Part shown: positions 37,630-51,400 of the stretch, one piece after another
Position numbering within the stretch: position 1 is the stretch's first letter
How the letters are laid out: each line of letters starts with the position of its first letter
Origin: Paragonimus skrjabini miyazakii
Lineage: Eukaryota; Platyhelminthes; Trematoda; Plagiorchiida; Troglotrematidae
NCBI GenBank assembly: GCA_014338405.1
Contig: JTDE01003552.1
Location: 10,474 to 74,473 of the forward strand
Direction: 5' to 3'
Length of the DNA stretch: 64,000 nt
Made by a program: the position numbers and the translations under genes
Notes under the pieces: generated by a model
Databases searched by the model: none
The model's input: the letters and a program-made list of their open reading frames with translations, nothing else
Told to the model about the DNA's origin: nothing

Positions 37630-40600
37630 ACTCCACTTTTTAAGGACTGGACAGTGAGAAACTTAACCTATTCCTCCCGAACATCTTCGGGGGTGTGAAA
37701 AATCTGATCTGCTAGCAAGTTCAATTTCCGGTTGTCAATTATTCTGAGCTAGTTTTTTCAGGCGATAATCAACTCTGTCCATTCAACTGTTTGAGAGCGG
37801 TTTACTTATTGTTCATAGAGACTGAACATTACCCACAATTGATCGCTGCTGTCACATTCTCATAGACTTTCCAGTCGGCCCCTTTCGAAAAGAAATACTA
37901 GATTCGAGTTTCGCTCTCATTAAAGCTCGTCAGTAGTGCATATTTGATTGGAGTTAACAGGACAGTTACTGTGTCTCCTTTTGAGGCGATCGAGCAACCT
38001 GATCGTTAATCACAAGCGAAAGTGGTTGAGCGTTCACATATGATAATTCGGTCGTGCCTAATGTGAGGTCAGTGGCACAGTTTAGTGTTAAAAGCTGTGA
38101 CCATTATGTGACCATTATGTGACCGAAAAGTGTCCGACATCAAGGAACGGATTGCTGTCAAGTGACACCCATACATACATACATACAAGACAGCGTCCAA
38201 ACGCGCGCTTACATGTCGTAATCGTGTAAACCATCGTTCGACTTAGGCAGTTCCTAATTGGTTATTCCGACTCAAAAATGTCCACTGTTTGCTGTATTTG
38301 ATGGTTGCCTTGACCCAAAACCGAGAAATGAGAAGAGACACAGCAACACCGTTTATTGGAAGAGCGAGACAACACAAGGCCACATAGGCTCTGAATTTAT
38401 AGGACGAAATGATTACCATAAATGGCCGACAGACAGAACGGATCAAGTGAAACGGTCATATGACAGTTAGGGCCTCAGGGAACATCATAAATCAATGCGA
38501 TAAAACACAGAACACAGGTGTTCGACCGCACGGCTTCAACCTGATTGGCTGAGTGGAATCATACCATCACCCACGGCCATACCACCCGAGCTGGACCGGC
38601 CGATCGATGTGGCGCGATGAGTCCTGGCTGTCTCGTTAGATTTGCCTCTTAACAGGCTGGCTGTGTACAAAGTCGGCAGTGAAATTACGCTGCCTCTCGT
38701 GCAAGGTGAGGATGCAGGCTGACGAAGGCTACTGATCAATGTTTGGCGAGTAGTTTGTCACAGTGACCAGCAGTATCCAGGGCAAGTAGTTAGTCTTAGT
38801 GGAGAGAAGTCACCACCCTAACCTTATTCAAACCCACAATTCTACTCCGAATTATGACGCAAATGGTGAAAAGCTGGTGAAAAGCTATTTATGTAGTAAG
38901 CCAATGCTGTTTGATTTGTGATCATGTGTTAATTATCAATGCCACAAAACTCAACTATTCCTCACTCTTCATCACTGTTTCAGATTTGGTAAACATGCAT
39001 AACGCGAAGATCCCGTTAATGGTCAGACTGTAGTCAGTAACAGGGAGTACACACCTTAATGTAACATGTAATGGTAGTTGGATCATTGAAGACTATCTAT
39101 CTATCAACCATAGAAGGTAAATGTTGTACCATTTGCTTTTGCCCACTTAAAGCGGCATTCAGCCAACGTTACAAGAGCTAGACAACAGTCGGTTATACTT
39201 TAGGAATAGCAAACCGAATGATAGCGACAAAACATGAAAACCGGATGGCACGATTCTGCCACATTTCACGGCGGATCAAGTCCTTTAGAGTCTGAATACG
39301 ACGGCTCGGAGTGGAGTTGAATAGTAAACTATCAGCTGCGTTCAGTTTCTGTGTGAATCACACGTAATAATGGCTACAACAATCGAGGTGAGTCAAAGAC
39401 GCAACTCATTTCGAATAGAAAAACTTATATGACAAGTTACCATAACGCTCTGAGCAGGTAGATGAGAAGTACATGAATGCCGGCAAAACAATTGTCCACA
39501 ACGAGAAGATATATATCAAGCCATATAGACATTGATTATGTAAAGCATAAGAAAGAAAACCGGTGAAGAACTGTGGTTGAACAAAGCGATCAACGCTCAC
39601 GGTGGTTAGTTAGAGAAAACCCCGGTAACAAACAGAGCAGAGTATAATCACATTTTTACATCAAGATATTTTACTAAAGTTCATTCATAAATGGGCCATC
39701 ATTTACCCTTGATGATGGGTCAAACCACTTTACAGACGGACTCAGAAAGGATACAACCTTACCTTAGTGCGCTCAACCGGATCCGATCAATCTATGACAA
39801 ATCTGAGAGCTGAAGCTTTTGACCTATTCCGTGTGGATAAGTGATATCTTACACCGTACAGTGGAACTTGAGTGAGCCAACAATCCAGTGTTTCGGCCTA
39901 CCTGATCTCATACTTAACATGTTATATGCTCATAGCCGACTGGTGAAACGATTATTCAGTTTGTTCGCCGCAGCTAATTGACGAGTAATTCACCTTAAGA
40001 CTCCCGACGTATCTCGCGTTGTGAACCTTTGTTCAACTCCATTCCCAACTGTCGAACATCGACTCAAAAGGACGTAGTTTAACAACAAACAACGCTGATT
40101 AGCAGGCACCTCGTTGCGGAAAAAACGTGATCTGGATAGCCGTTTGCAGGTAACACATGTCCCGACTGTCTGCTATGCTCCAATGAGGGGTGCGTTGTTT
40201 TAGCAAACAAAGTAATCGAAGCGAAGCATGCTCAGCACTGATCGCACAGCCTAGTAAGTGTTGAACTGAAGAAAACATGAAGACGTCAAAATTTTCACTC
40301 GTCTGTGGTTCACCCAGAAGAATGCAAAACGGGGCGTCACTTGAAAGTTTTCAACTTGAAAGGGAGAGTCACAGGTAGTGACAGCAGCCGATTGCAAATC
40401 GAGTACCAGTTAGTTTAGGGAAAACAAACCAATTACTCACCGCCAAGTTCTCACGCAGTCTTTCAGGATTGGAACTTTTCGGCACAACACACAGTCCTCG
40501 CTGAATTGCATGTCGTAATAGAACCTGAGCCGGTGTTTTCCCATGCTTCTGGCTTAGTGCATTGACCACAGGTAATGACAACAGATTTGGGTATTTTCTA

Positions 40601-43600
40601 GATAACGGAGAACATCAGTCAGTTATAACAGTCATAGCATATATGTGTAATGTCCAGGACAACAGAAGGTGAACGAAAATATTGGTGCCAATAATTGCTA
40701 GTTGAATGTGGATTTACTTCATGTTGACTGGATGAACACAATCCACCTCAAGCCAACGCTGGGAATAGCTACGATAGACGACTAAAATGATAAAAATACC
40801 AACAACATTAAAGAAGTTGGTTAGGATCACCAGCCTGCTAAATTTGTTTGATTAATCCAATATACTGCAAACTACAACCAGCAGGAAAAAGCACGAAGAG
40901 CAATGAAAAAATTCGGATGAAAGCAAACCGACATAGAGAACATACAGAATAACGCGACTCTTGATCACGTCCGGTAGTACCGCCTATCAGCTGTCCCAAA
41001 CAGGGGGCCGGAAACACCTTAATGAAGCCGGCGGCTATGAGAAAATTTTATGAATTGAGCAACACTGTTGCTGAGTACACGAAACCAAAACGTACCGTGA
41101 TAACCTCACGTGTGTAAGGTTTGTTTGAGTACTAACTGAGGATCGAAAGTGGAATGCAGCTTCAACCACGTTAATTAAGATTCAGTTATTATTACTGGTT
41201 CTTGTCAAGCTACCGAAGCACAGACAGCAGACGGATAGAAAGACAAAGTTTACAGAAGAACCACTATAACAAGGCGACAGAAAAGGAGTAACCTTGTTCG
41301 TACTGGTCCTCAAAAACCATGAGGTTACACGGAACAACCTTGAGAGTTAGCCGCCTGAAAGTAAGTCAACAAAAACATTCCCCATTAAGTTCGCCCTTTT
41401 TTTAGTAAGTTGGATGGTGCATACTTCGAGGCAAAACGCCTCATCAACAGGAACAACAATGTAAGATAAACTGGTACACTTCCGAATAAAGCTCCCCAAG
41501 GTGGGGGAAATGTAGCGTACTGGAAGTTGACCTAAACATCGCGGCGTACATCTAGACTATTGGTCTAAACTTGACTTTATTCACAAAGCACTGAACAACT
41601 GCTCTGATGCCACACCCCAGGCTGCTGTCTCAGAAAAGAAGTGGTTGTTCACCGGTCTGTATTAGGCCATTGACATTGACTGGTTATAAGCGAGAAGTCA
41701 TAATAAACTCCACGAGCTTGGACAGACTGAAAACAGGCAAACCCACCGACCGCGGAAACTTACCACTGTTTCGGATGCTTTCCTTTTAATAAAATCCTCC
41801 ATGGCCACGCATATACGCATTGTCCCGTCGATGACCTGGACCATAAAGAAAGTCATGTCCGACTGACGGCCTTTGCCGGTCTTTCTTCAAACATACAAAG
41901 GGCAGTCATGTTGACAGATTGGGCTAGTTAGTTCTCAATAGCCAAACAGACTGCACACAAAGTGAGTGTATTTTGGTATGTTGCATACTTCAACCGACCT
42001 GAGCAAATTAATTGTCTCTCAACATAATCCAAAGAGCACGACTGATTGTTCCAGGAATGCACATATCCAAGTGAATGTTGCTAGCACAATGATAACATAT
42101 TATTCGGAAAGCTGCCTAATTGAACGTCAAAGTGAGGGAACGGTTAGCTGATTGGCTTTCTGTTAACATCGACGTTCTGTAGGGAGTTAACCTAGGACTC
42201 CTGTTGTTTAATGTCTTTGTTCTTGAACTAAGTAACATCGTCAAAGCGCCGATGACAAAACTCTGGAAAGTTGTAAGTTGTCCATAAAACATGGAAGCAC
42301 GACAGAACTATTTGAGCTGTCCAAACCAGTGATCCATAGAAAATAACTTGCCCTTCAATGTCAATAGATACAAAGTCATACAAAATAGAAATCAAAACTA
42401 TATTTACTTTGGCGATACTCAATTTCAAGTATCAGAAAGTAAACAAGACCGAGGGGTCTTGGTGACAGACACTGTGAACTTATCTAAAAATTGTGTAGTC
42501 ATGGTTAAAAAGCATACATGGTATTGCAAGCCTAAGAAGAATTCACAGGACTTTCCATCCTGAAATATTTCCCTTATATTAAGCTTCACAACCCGTCCAC
42601 ATCAGGAAACGAAAATATAGGTCTGTAGTCCTTAACTTAAAGACTTATTGAAAGTGCTCAGAGGCAAGTCACTAGGAGATACTGAGAACTAGGGGAACTC
42701 CTTATTCAGACGGGTCAATGGAATTAGGTCAATTCTTAATACATCACTGGTACCTTGGAACAGAACTAATTCTTGCCCACAAAATACTCCACACTCTAGG
42801 TCACCCATTGGCAGATCTTCTATCAAACAAGGACAAGCGCCAAAAGGGTCATTCGCTGGGACTGTACTATGCATAGACAAAACTGCTTAACAGTTGAAGT
42901 TTGCCCACGTTGAAACACACTGCCACTCTCTGGTCATTGTTGAATCGGTTGAGAGTTTCCATGTTTTACCTGATCAACGTATGCGTCAGAAACAAGATGC
43001 ACTACAGGCTTCTAGTCTACTACCACAGACCACTAAATGTGTATCTCTATCGGAACTATGTTTCAATGTGTCTCAATGATTATTGCTAATATATGACTGT
43101 ACTTCCACAGTTTTATTCACGTTTCTCCATTGACTTCTATTTAATTGTTCTCTGTGTCTACAAACCATCCAACACATTTCCCCCGCTTAATACAGAGACG
43201 GGAACACACAAACAGTTATATTTCTCTCTCTTGTAACAACCTATAAACCAATGAGCTGATGGTGAGTGTGTAGTTGCTCGGTTGAAGAGGATCATCTATC
43301 AAACAGATGGATGCTACACGGCAGGAACTGAAAGCTAGCTTTCCTAGCTTGTGAAACAGTGTATGAACGCAGATAGAGAAGTGACTCAACAGTATCCGAC
43401 TTGAATGCTGAGGGGCGTTTAAATATGGACGCATAAGCTTTAGTCTAGGTCGGGTGGTTGGTATCAATCACAAAAAATAAATGTACTTCAAAGGATGTTC
43501 AAGGAGCTGGTAGCCAAGTGAACAAGATTTTCGGCCCATAACGTGAAGATTGTCAGTCCTCTTTGGCTTGTTATCTACAGCCGATGAATCTAAACGGGGA

Positions 43601-46600
43601 CAAAAAATCGTTTCTGAAACGTTGAGACAGTAACTCAATTTGCCCGTTTGCTGTTAGAACTGACAACCACATCGACCCAAATATGGGTTAGATAGTAAAT
43701 TCGCTCGAATGACCAGGTCAACGTCACTCCTCCTACTTGGCATAACCATAAGTAACCAGATTAATTGCTAAATTCATGGAAGTTGTCACAACCGTTGAAA
43801 AGAGCAGCTATTCAAATTGCAGTATCGGCTAATCCAGTTCCAACCTGAATATGTGCACATGCTAACAGCAAGAATAAACATCTCGAACTTAATCGCATCT
43901 AAATGAATTCAACATAAAACTGAGAAGTAATGACTTCCGAAAAACTTATTGCATCAAAAACTGCCTATGACTCAAATCTGTCGACAGTCAAATTTGTGAC
44001 ACCTTCCCGGTCAAACTGAACGATTGGATAAATTAACAAGCTAACAGAAACCCTGTGGATTTGTCTTTGATAAGCCCAAATACAGCTAAAAATTATTTTC
44101 AAAAAGAAGTATGAATGTCAATGCGGTGTAGAGTAGGGATGATTGGTGAGGCCAGCAGTGAATTACACGAGAAAGTTATCTCGTGGATGTTACTTTACCT
44201 TCGGATTTTTAGTTATGATCGTATATTACTTGTGTGCAAGAGGAAGACCAATTATCTTAGATGAGACCCAACTGTGAAAAGTCAGGGCTTCGGCCGGATT
44301 CGAACCAGCGACAGAAAAAGCATGCCACAACGCGGCAAGCGCTCTACCAATTGAGCTATGAAGCGACGCCAGGAGCTCGGAAATTTCACATTTGTACTTG
44401 GTTACCCACCCGTTCCACTGTCTCATATGGAATCCACTAAATTGTCCGGAGGATCGACTTCCCCGAAAGGATTTCTCAACCATTGCACGTTGGAATCCAC
44501 CAACGCCACTGTTGAGCACAGGAATTGTATTACTAATAAGTAGTTTGGTAGATTTATGATTTTAGATGAGACCCAATTGTGAAATGTCAGGGCTTCGGCT
44601 CAACGCAATGCCTCAAGTACAGACACCTAGGAAATTCACGTATCAGGTCCCTCCTCCGAGTAATTGTTCGTCATTACTACCAGGGTTGATTTTTCGTTAT
44701 GCAGTAGTCAACCACCTCACAATGGACAGTTGGCTTACTTCCTAAACCGTGCTCACAGGTACAATTTGTCGGATCACTCGAGCAATCTGGAAGGCATACC
44801 ACATGAAAGATATGTGCTCATTGCCTCCCTCAGCGTCTCCATCGGATCATTATCGTCAGAGCTCTACACGGTTTTACCTCCACCACAATGACTAGGACAA
44901 GCCATCAAGGGTCGCGCCATAAATATGGTTTACACTAATGTACACAGTTTGAATCTTTCTCACTGCCATTTTAATTCACGCCATAGAAGCAAAACCTATA
45001 CCAGCAGAAGGATGACTATTTGTGAAAGTAGGTACCTGATAAAAGAGCTGAAGCATATGACAAAATAACAGTGGTGAATCAATTCGCTCGATATCAGTAT
45101 CGCTGAAGATTAGAAGATTAAAATTGGCGCGGAAAACGACGAAATAAAGGATCAGTAAGAATCGGAAATGTGTGGATGCTACATTTGAGTCGAATTTCCT
45201 ACCCAAAATCAGAGAAATTATACGAACAGTGTCTTCTTGCGAGACCGCAAAAGCGTTTTAGTTTCCGGTAGACTACAGCCAGTGAAAACAACGGAGTTAA
45301 GGAAGACCTTTGGAATCAACCGATTCTGTGCTAGTATCCAGTGTCCATATCTTGATTGTAACCCATGAAATTCATCACTCATAAGCAAGAGTAAGGTTAA
45401 CTGGATTTTATGGCATTATAAACGGGAAACTTCTTGCAATCGAGTCGCGTTGCTAGACATGAAATATTTATATTCATCTAATGTGATCAACAGGAAACGT
45501 AAGTAAGCAGTAAGGATCTTAACCACAAAATTACATGTACCGGGTCCATCCTCATGACAGAGACTTCCTTTATTCTCTGAGGGTGTCCAGTTGTTTACTG
45601 GAACCTTATATACACATGGGAACAAAACTATGAGAACTCGTTTCCTTAAGATATGGAAAAGAAAGAAAAATCTGTGCATAATACCAAACGAGGGAGATCA
45701 TCTGAAAATCTTCCGTTCAAAGCCTATAGTAAGTGTTTCAGTCACAATCCTCCCAAAAATAGCCGCGAGAAAATTGTAACATAGTGCATGTTGGACTTTT
45801 ATAGACTGCTTAAGTCGTGTATATATGGGGCATGCTTGCTAGAATAGTCGCAAGACTACACATTATTAGGCAATACCTATGAAGAGATCTGTCGATAAGT
45901 AACCTCGACGCTCCGTGTAATGCTGTGAGACACTAATCGAGTTGATAGTTTCGTGCTTCTCATCATGCCGTGGAGCGGCAGTTTGACTTAGCTAGAAAAA
46001 GATGTGAGATGCAAACAAAGGTATGATGAATCACCATGTTACTGCGGAGACCGATAACTGCTGATCATTACGTTTCAACAGACTCCTCCTCAACTAAAAC
46101 GCCAGCAGTAAGCCAATCCTGACAGCCTTCCTCAGCGAAGTAAGCGTACGACTATCCAATAAAAGTCCGACAGAATCCGAAGCGTATCAGAAATTAACTC
46201 GAAACATCGGTCAAACGTCATACCAAAAACTACATAACGGACACTATGAAACAGTTTCGCCGATCCCTGAGAAGATGAGCAGAAACACTATCTTAAGCAG
46301 CATTAATTTTGGCGGAGCATAAAGTGAGCATGATGTCACGCTTTCCTGACCCATCAGCTGAAGGCTGTGACATTTAAAGACAATGAAAAAAACTAAAACA
46401 GACGGGCTGGCAGAATGAAGACAATGTTGACATGACCCAAGAAGGCGTAAAACATGTTTCACTCAGCGGGCCACTGTTGAACAGTTAATTACGTTTCAAG
46501 GTGTTAACAACGGTCTTGAAACTCCGACAGCTTGTCATAACACGATAGAGAGTTTTCTACAGCCATCCACTGTGTCAAAAGTGCACGGAACTTCCAGCAT

Positions 46601-48441
46601 TCAACAGGACTGTTCAGCAACACACTCGTGATACTCAACGAGGACGTGGTTGATTTACTGAGCAATTCAATTTATCGTCTGTGTGTGATCTTGGTGCACC
46701 TAAAAACCTCTGAAGACCACTGGCTTCAAAAGTATACAGAAGTGTTGAGTCCACAATTCAGTGGCCTGATTTAAAAAAAATGCGCTGTAACAACGTTGTA
46801 ACAAGAATGGAGTAGCATCAGCTCCATAATTTGTAAGTAATTTGCTAGAAGCATTCCTAAACAATGTGTCGGAAGTAGTACATTCTGTAAAGTCGCTTCA
46901 AACAGACTCTATCCCGATTGTCAAAACTGTATAGTCAAAGCAATTTTAGCATGCGTGCGAATCAGACGTACTCAACAAACTTACGGCGGAATATTTCTAA
47001 GAGTTCTGATTAATGACTTCGGGTGCTAGTGCACAAAAGTCCTCACTCCAACCCGTAGGGCGAAGAAACCGGCTCCCAAACTAAGATGTCCTTATATATA
47101 CAGTATGTAGCGTGGAGGACACAAATTTGAACAAGAAAGTGGGCATGAGAAGTTGGCACTGAATTTTGTGAACTGAATGTTGTGAACCACCACCCATTTT
47201 GTCCAACCGTGTATACATTTGGTTACGTGATTGCATGGCACTATAGTACCAATAATGATGCAGAAACTAAGCATGATTACTTAAATTCCATGGCCCGTCC
47301 AACTATACTGGAGCATAAGTAATCGATATACAGTCTGCGACCTTCGTGAAAAGCCGAATATCTGGAAATGCATAACAAGCGTCTTCAAACGTGAGTCGAT
47401 GTATTGAGTGTGGTATGTATCATTATCGATCGGTCGTTTGACAGCTCAATTCGATCTGCTCTACACCCTTATTTGCTGGTAGCCTGCTACTCGAAGGACA
47501 CTCATAATTTATCTATTTCATTGCATCGTTGCAATGTGGTGAATGGTGCATAAGCAACCTTGTTTTTGGTCGACATGACGTTTTAAAGTTGTGTGAGTTT
47601 TGGTTGTATGGAAACTGTTGCTGATCGCTGAACTGGAAGAATGACTCTTAAGGACTCAGCGCTGAATATCCTGTGAAATCTGTGATGTTAGGATGTCCAG
47701 CAGTAAGCACTTAAGAAGCAATTCTAAAAAGTCGTCCGGTACAACAACAATACAAAGACAGAGTGAACTGTAGTGCAAGTTGACAATTGCATCAGTAATC
47801 GAACGTGATAAAACCAACGGGGACGGGGTGAATGTTTGGGTCGATAACCAGTGAACTCTTTGATCCGCATCTTTTAGAAAGAACGACAGTATACAACTGT
47901 TGTCGTAGCAAAAAAGACAACGTGGTAGGTGCAACGTATTTCTAAGTAGGTAGTTAGCATATGCCTGACTCGCTAAATGAACGGCATCATCAGCGGATCT
48001 TTTCGATCGGCCTGTTGTCGGTGATGCAATAAAATCTGTACCGACAAGCCGCAACCGACTTAAACAACGCAATTTACTTTAACATCAATTAATGGAAGGA
48101 GCTGGAACAACAAGGTAGTGAAGAACGTTTGATGGCAACGACGCTATTGTGGTCTCGAGCTACGTTTACCGCAATCGTTCCTGAATAAGTTTAAGCCGAG
48201 TAACAGTTTTCAGATCACAAGCAACCTCTTGTTGTGTTTAAAAGGATGATGGCGCCCATGATAAACCATTACAGAAACTGACACATATTGTATATGAATT
48301 CACTACTATGAACAAAAACACCGCTTGACACGCAACGGTTGTCTCAGTCCTAATTCAGCTGATCAGTCTCCGTCTGGGCAACTAATTCGGTCCCAGACAT
48401 CTGTCAGAAAGCTTCCATGTACAAGACGAGTGTTGGTTTGA

Positions 48442-48472
<31 letters not shown>

Positions 48473-51400
48473 AATCAGGGGAGTAATCCTTAATGTAGGC
48501 ATTTAAACAACTTGTTACCCAAATGTGTTACGAATAGTTCAGTATACTGGTACATCACATGGTAACGAACGCCTTGTAGTGTAAAAACAGAAAATATAAT
48601 TCAGGCGAGTTATAGCATGACATCTATGATGCTGAATAACAGAGGTCGTCGTCAAAGGTTCTCCGTATAGTAAGGAAGGACCAAGTTCCATGACTGACAC
48701 GCAGTTCCCATATACACTTGACAGCATAGGAGATCTTACACTGACCAAAAAGATTATGTGAAAATCAGCGGACTTCGAAATGTTTGATTGAACATTTGAG
48801 AAAACAAGAAACCTACACAGTTGCAAGTTGCTTAATTGAAGTTAGTTATTCTGTTAGGAATAAAGTAGACGGTTGATTGTCAGTAGAGCAGCACGAATGG
48901 GGAGATTCAAGCTGTAAACCGTTTCAACAGTACTAGGCTACGTAGCCCGTGTAGATGTTATTACCAACTCACTGAATCATCTACGAATAGCAATTACGTA
49001 ATTATCAACCTGCACACCGAGCAACAAAACATTAAGACCATCCAAAATGTCACACATGATGTTGATACCAAAACGTTACGCAGTGTTCACTTTCACGTCA
49101 AGCTAACCGAACCTATACTACTGAAAGGTTAGTATTAGTGAGTCAATGAATAAACTCGTATAGATGACACAATAAACCTTAAGAACACTTCAAGAATCAG
49201 TAACAATTCATCTTACGAATAGTTAGGTATATGATGCAGGAAAAACGCTAGATAGACCATCGCGCGGGGGATAGACATACAATAGCCAGGAGATTACACT
49301 ATAGTATATGAGCACAGCTTGGATGGATCGATAATGCAGAGGTGAGTGGTTAACTATTGTAGCTTTAAACGTAAGCAGTACGCAAATGTAGGTTAGTTCT
49401 AACTCCGTCAAACCATCCGATTAGACCATTAAGGAGGCAGAAAAGGGCAACATTACGGTCTTAAAAAAGTGCAGTTTTATATACCAGAGATCACCAATCG
49501 AAAAACGGTGGTCGAAGTGTATTGCCAATTATGCCCGAAGATATCCATCTTCATGTGGAGAAAGACAGTAAAGTAGGACGACCTTCGATGTGAACTCAGG
49601 GATGAGCGAAGAGTCCTTCAAACCGAATTAAAAACAACTCTTGCTCTGGAGATACCTGTACGAACCATACAAAGAGCAATATGGGGAAACCCCTGACGAA
49701 AAAAAAAACATTTTCATCCATCATAAAAATTGGTCAATGGCAGATTAAGTGGCCGGATACTCACGTCTTGCACAAGTCTGAAAAGGAATGTGTGAACTTC
49801 GATGAAGAAAAGTTCAAGTTGAGTTGTCCTAATATGTGCAGTTGGTGTATCAGTGAACACATCAGAACAAGAGTGCCTTGACAAGAATTCTATCGATAAG
49901 TAAGCAGGCGTAGTTTGGGGTAGATTTTGAACGACGAGTGGGTGAATTAGCGCCATTCTGGATGAGAAACAAGGTGGCACTGTAACGTGCGATTTAAACT
50001 AGTAAGCAAGCACGGACTGAATTTCAAGTGGTAATTCTTACACGGTTGCTTCGTTCGCCTTTCAGACCATTACGTCAATGTTGTGCACGAAAACCCCGAG
50101 TCGACGGACAGTCAGACGAGCAAAGAGGACAACTGTGTTTAAACGTAACTCTATCGTATCCCTGTACTCTCATCCTTTTTGGTTATTTTGGTACCGCTGC
50201 GTGTTGCGCACTATATCTTTGGACACAATCTATCTACTCTTCTGGTTGTATGTTACAGTATTGCTTGTACCAAAAAACATCAGGTACGGATTTGTTGCAC
50301 TGTACTATTGATTGGCTGAGTAACAATCTAGATGATAAAAAAACGTATCGCAGCGGTGCTCAGTCAGTAGTCAAACAAAAGACTCCGTAGAAAAGGACAC
50401 AATGAACTGCTCCCTCTCGTCTGAGTGACGTCTCTGAGAGGGGCTAATGAGTAAGTTAGCCAGCACCAAATATCAGACAAGTATGACGTCAGTAGAAAGC
50501 ACTTCATTTCCCGATGAAGGTAGCATTCTCGATTCCAAGTGGAAGAATAACAGTGTCGATCAAAAGCATCTGCAATCTACCATCGTGAACCACATCATCG
50601 TCAATTCCATGTGAAAATAGTACGAATATGTTTGACCTGTAAATATTCCTGCATCTGGTCCAATGTTCAAATGGGGATTGTTGTAGTACGCTGCAGATCT
50701 GCGAATTAAGGACTTTGAATAATCAAGCATATGGCACCGGCGATATTTGTGCAATTCTGAGGCCACAAGGTGGAAAGGAGATTAAACCTTAATTGAGGAC
50801 CACCTCTGTAATAGAGCCACTTCATTTGGTAGAGTTGTTTAGCAGGAACCGAGGAATGAGGCCAATGACCAAATTCAACTGCAGAACACTCCAGCCAGTG
50901 ACACAAACAAACGAACAGTCTAGGAATCAGTCGCCAACCAAAACCGCACCTCATGAGTGGACTGTGCATTATCCACCTCTTTGGAAATGTGTATTGTTTA
51001 TGAGCAAACGTGGGTACGGACTGGTTAGGAAATGAGACCGGGCAATAGGCGCAACTGCCACTCACCTAGCAGACACGTACCACATAATCAATCCAACGGA
51101 GCTGTTCGGGATCAGTTATAAAATCCAGGATAGCCGAACGAGATCAGCCAACATCGCTGTCTCCTAACGGCCGAAGCGACTGTGATTGGATTAAGTAATC
51201 TAAAGTTTTTTCCACAAAAGTAGTTAGTTCGTGCCCTTAGTTCCTACGGTCAACGAGCGGTATATCTTGGCCTCACAGTGATCAATCACGAATGGTCTAA
51301 GTTGCTCGTAGTCCGTCCAAGTGACAACTGTAGATTACATCATCTAACTACACATAAAATCTGTATGCAGTAGTTTTACCCACAGATAAGTAATTGATGA

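Noticed and set aside
37394..37636. 80-codon frame starting with repeated Tyr-Ile
   Set aside because: Produced by the (TA)17 microsatellite.
38600..38640. GCGATGAGTCC in a GC-rich block resembling the hammerhead core of fluke SINEs
   Set aside because: The core lacks CTGA and there is no GAAA after a stem II, so the ribozyme cannot form.
44287..44364. Genuine tRNA gene on the minus strand
   Set aside because: Boxes A and B are good, but the acceptor stem is short, the anticodon arm is weak, and it is part of a repeat with several copies.
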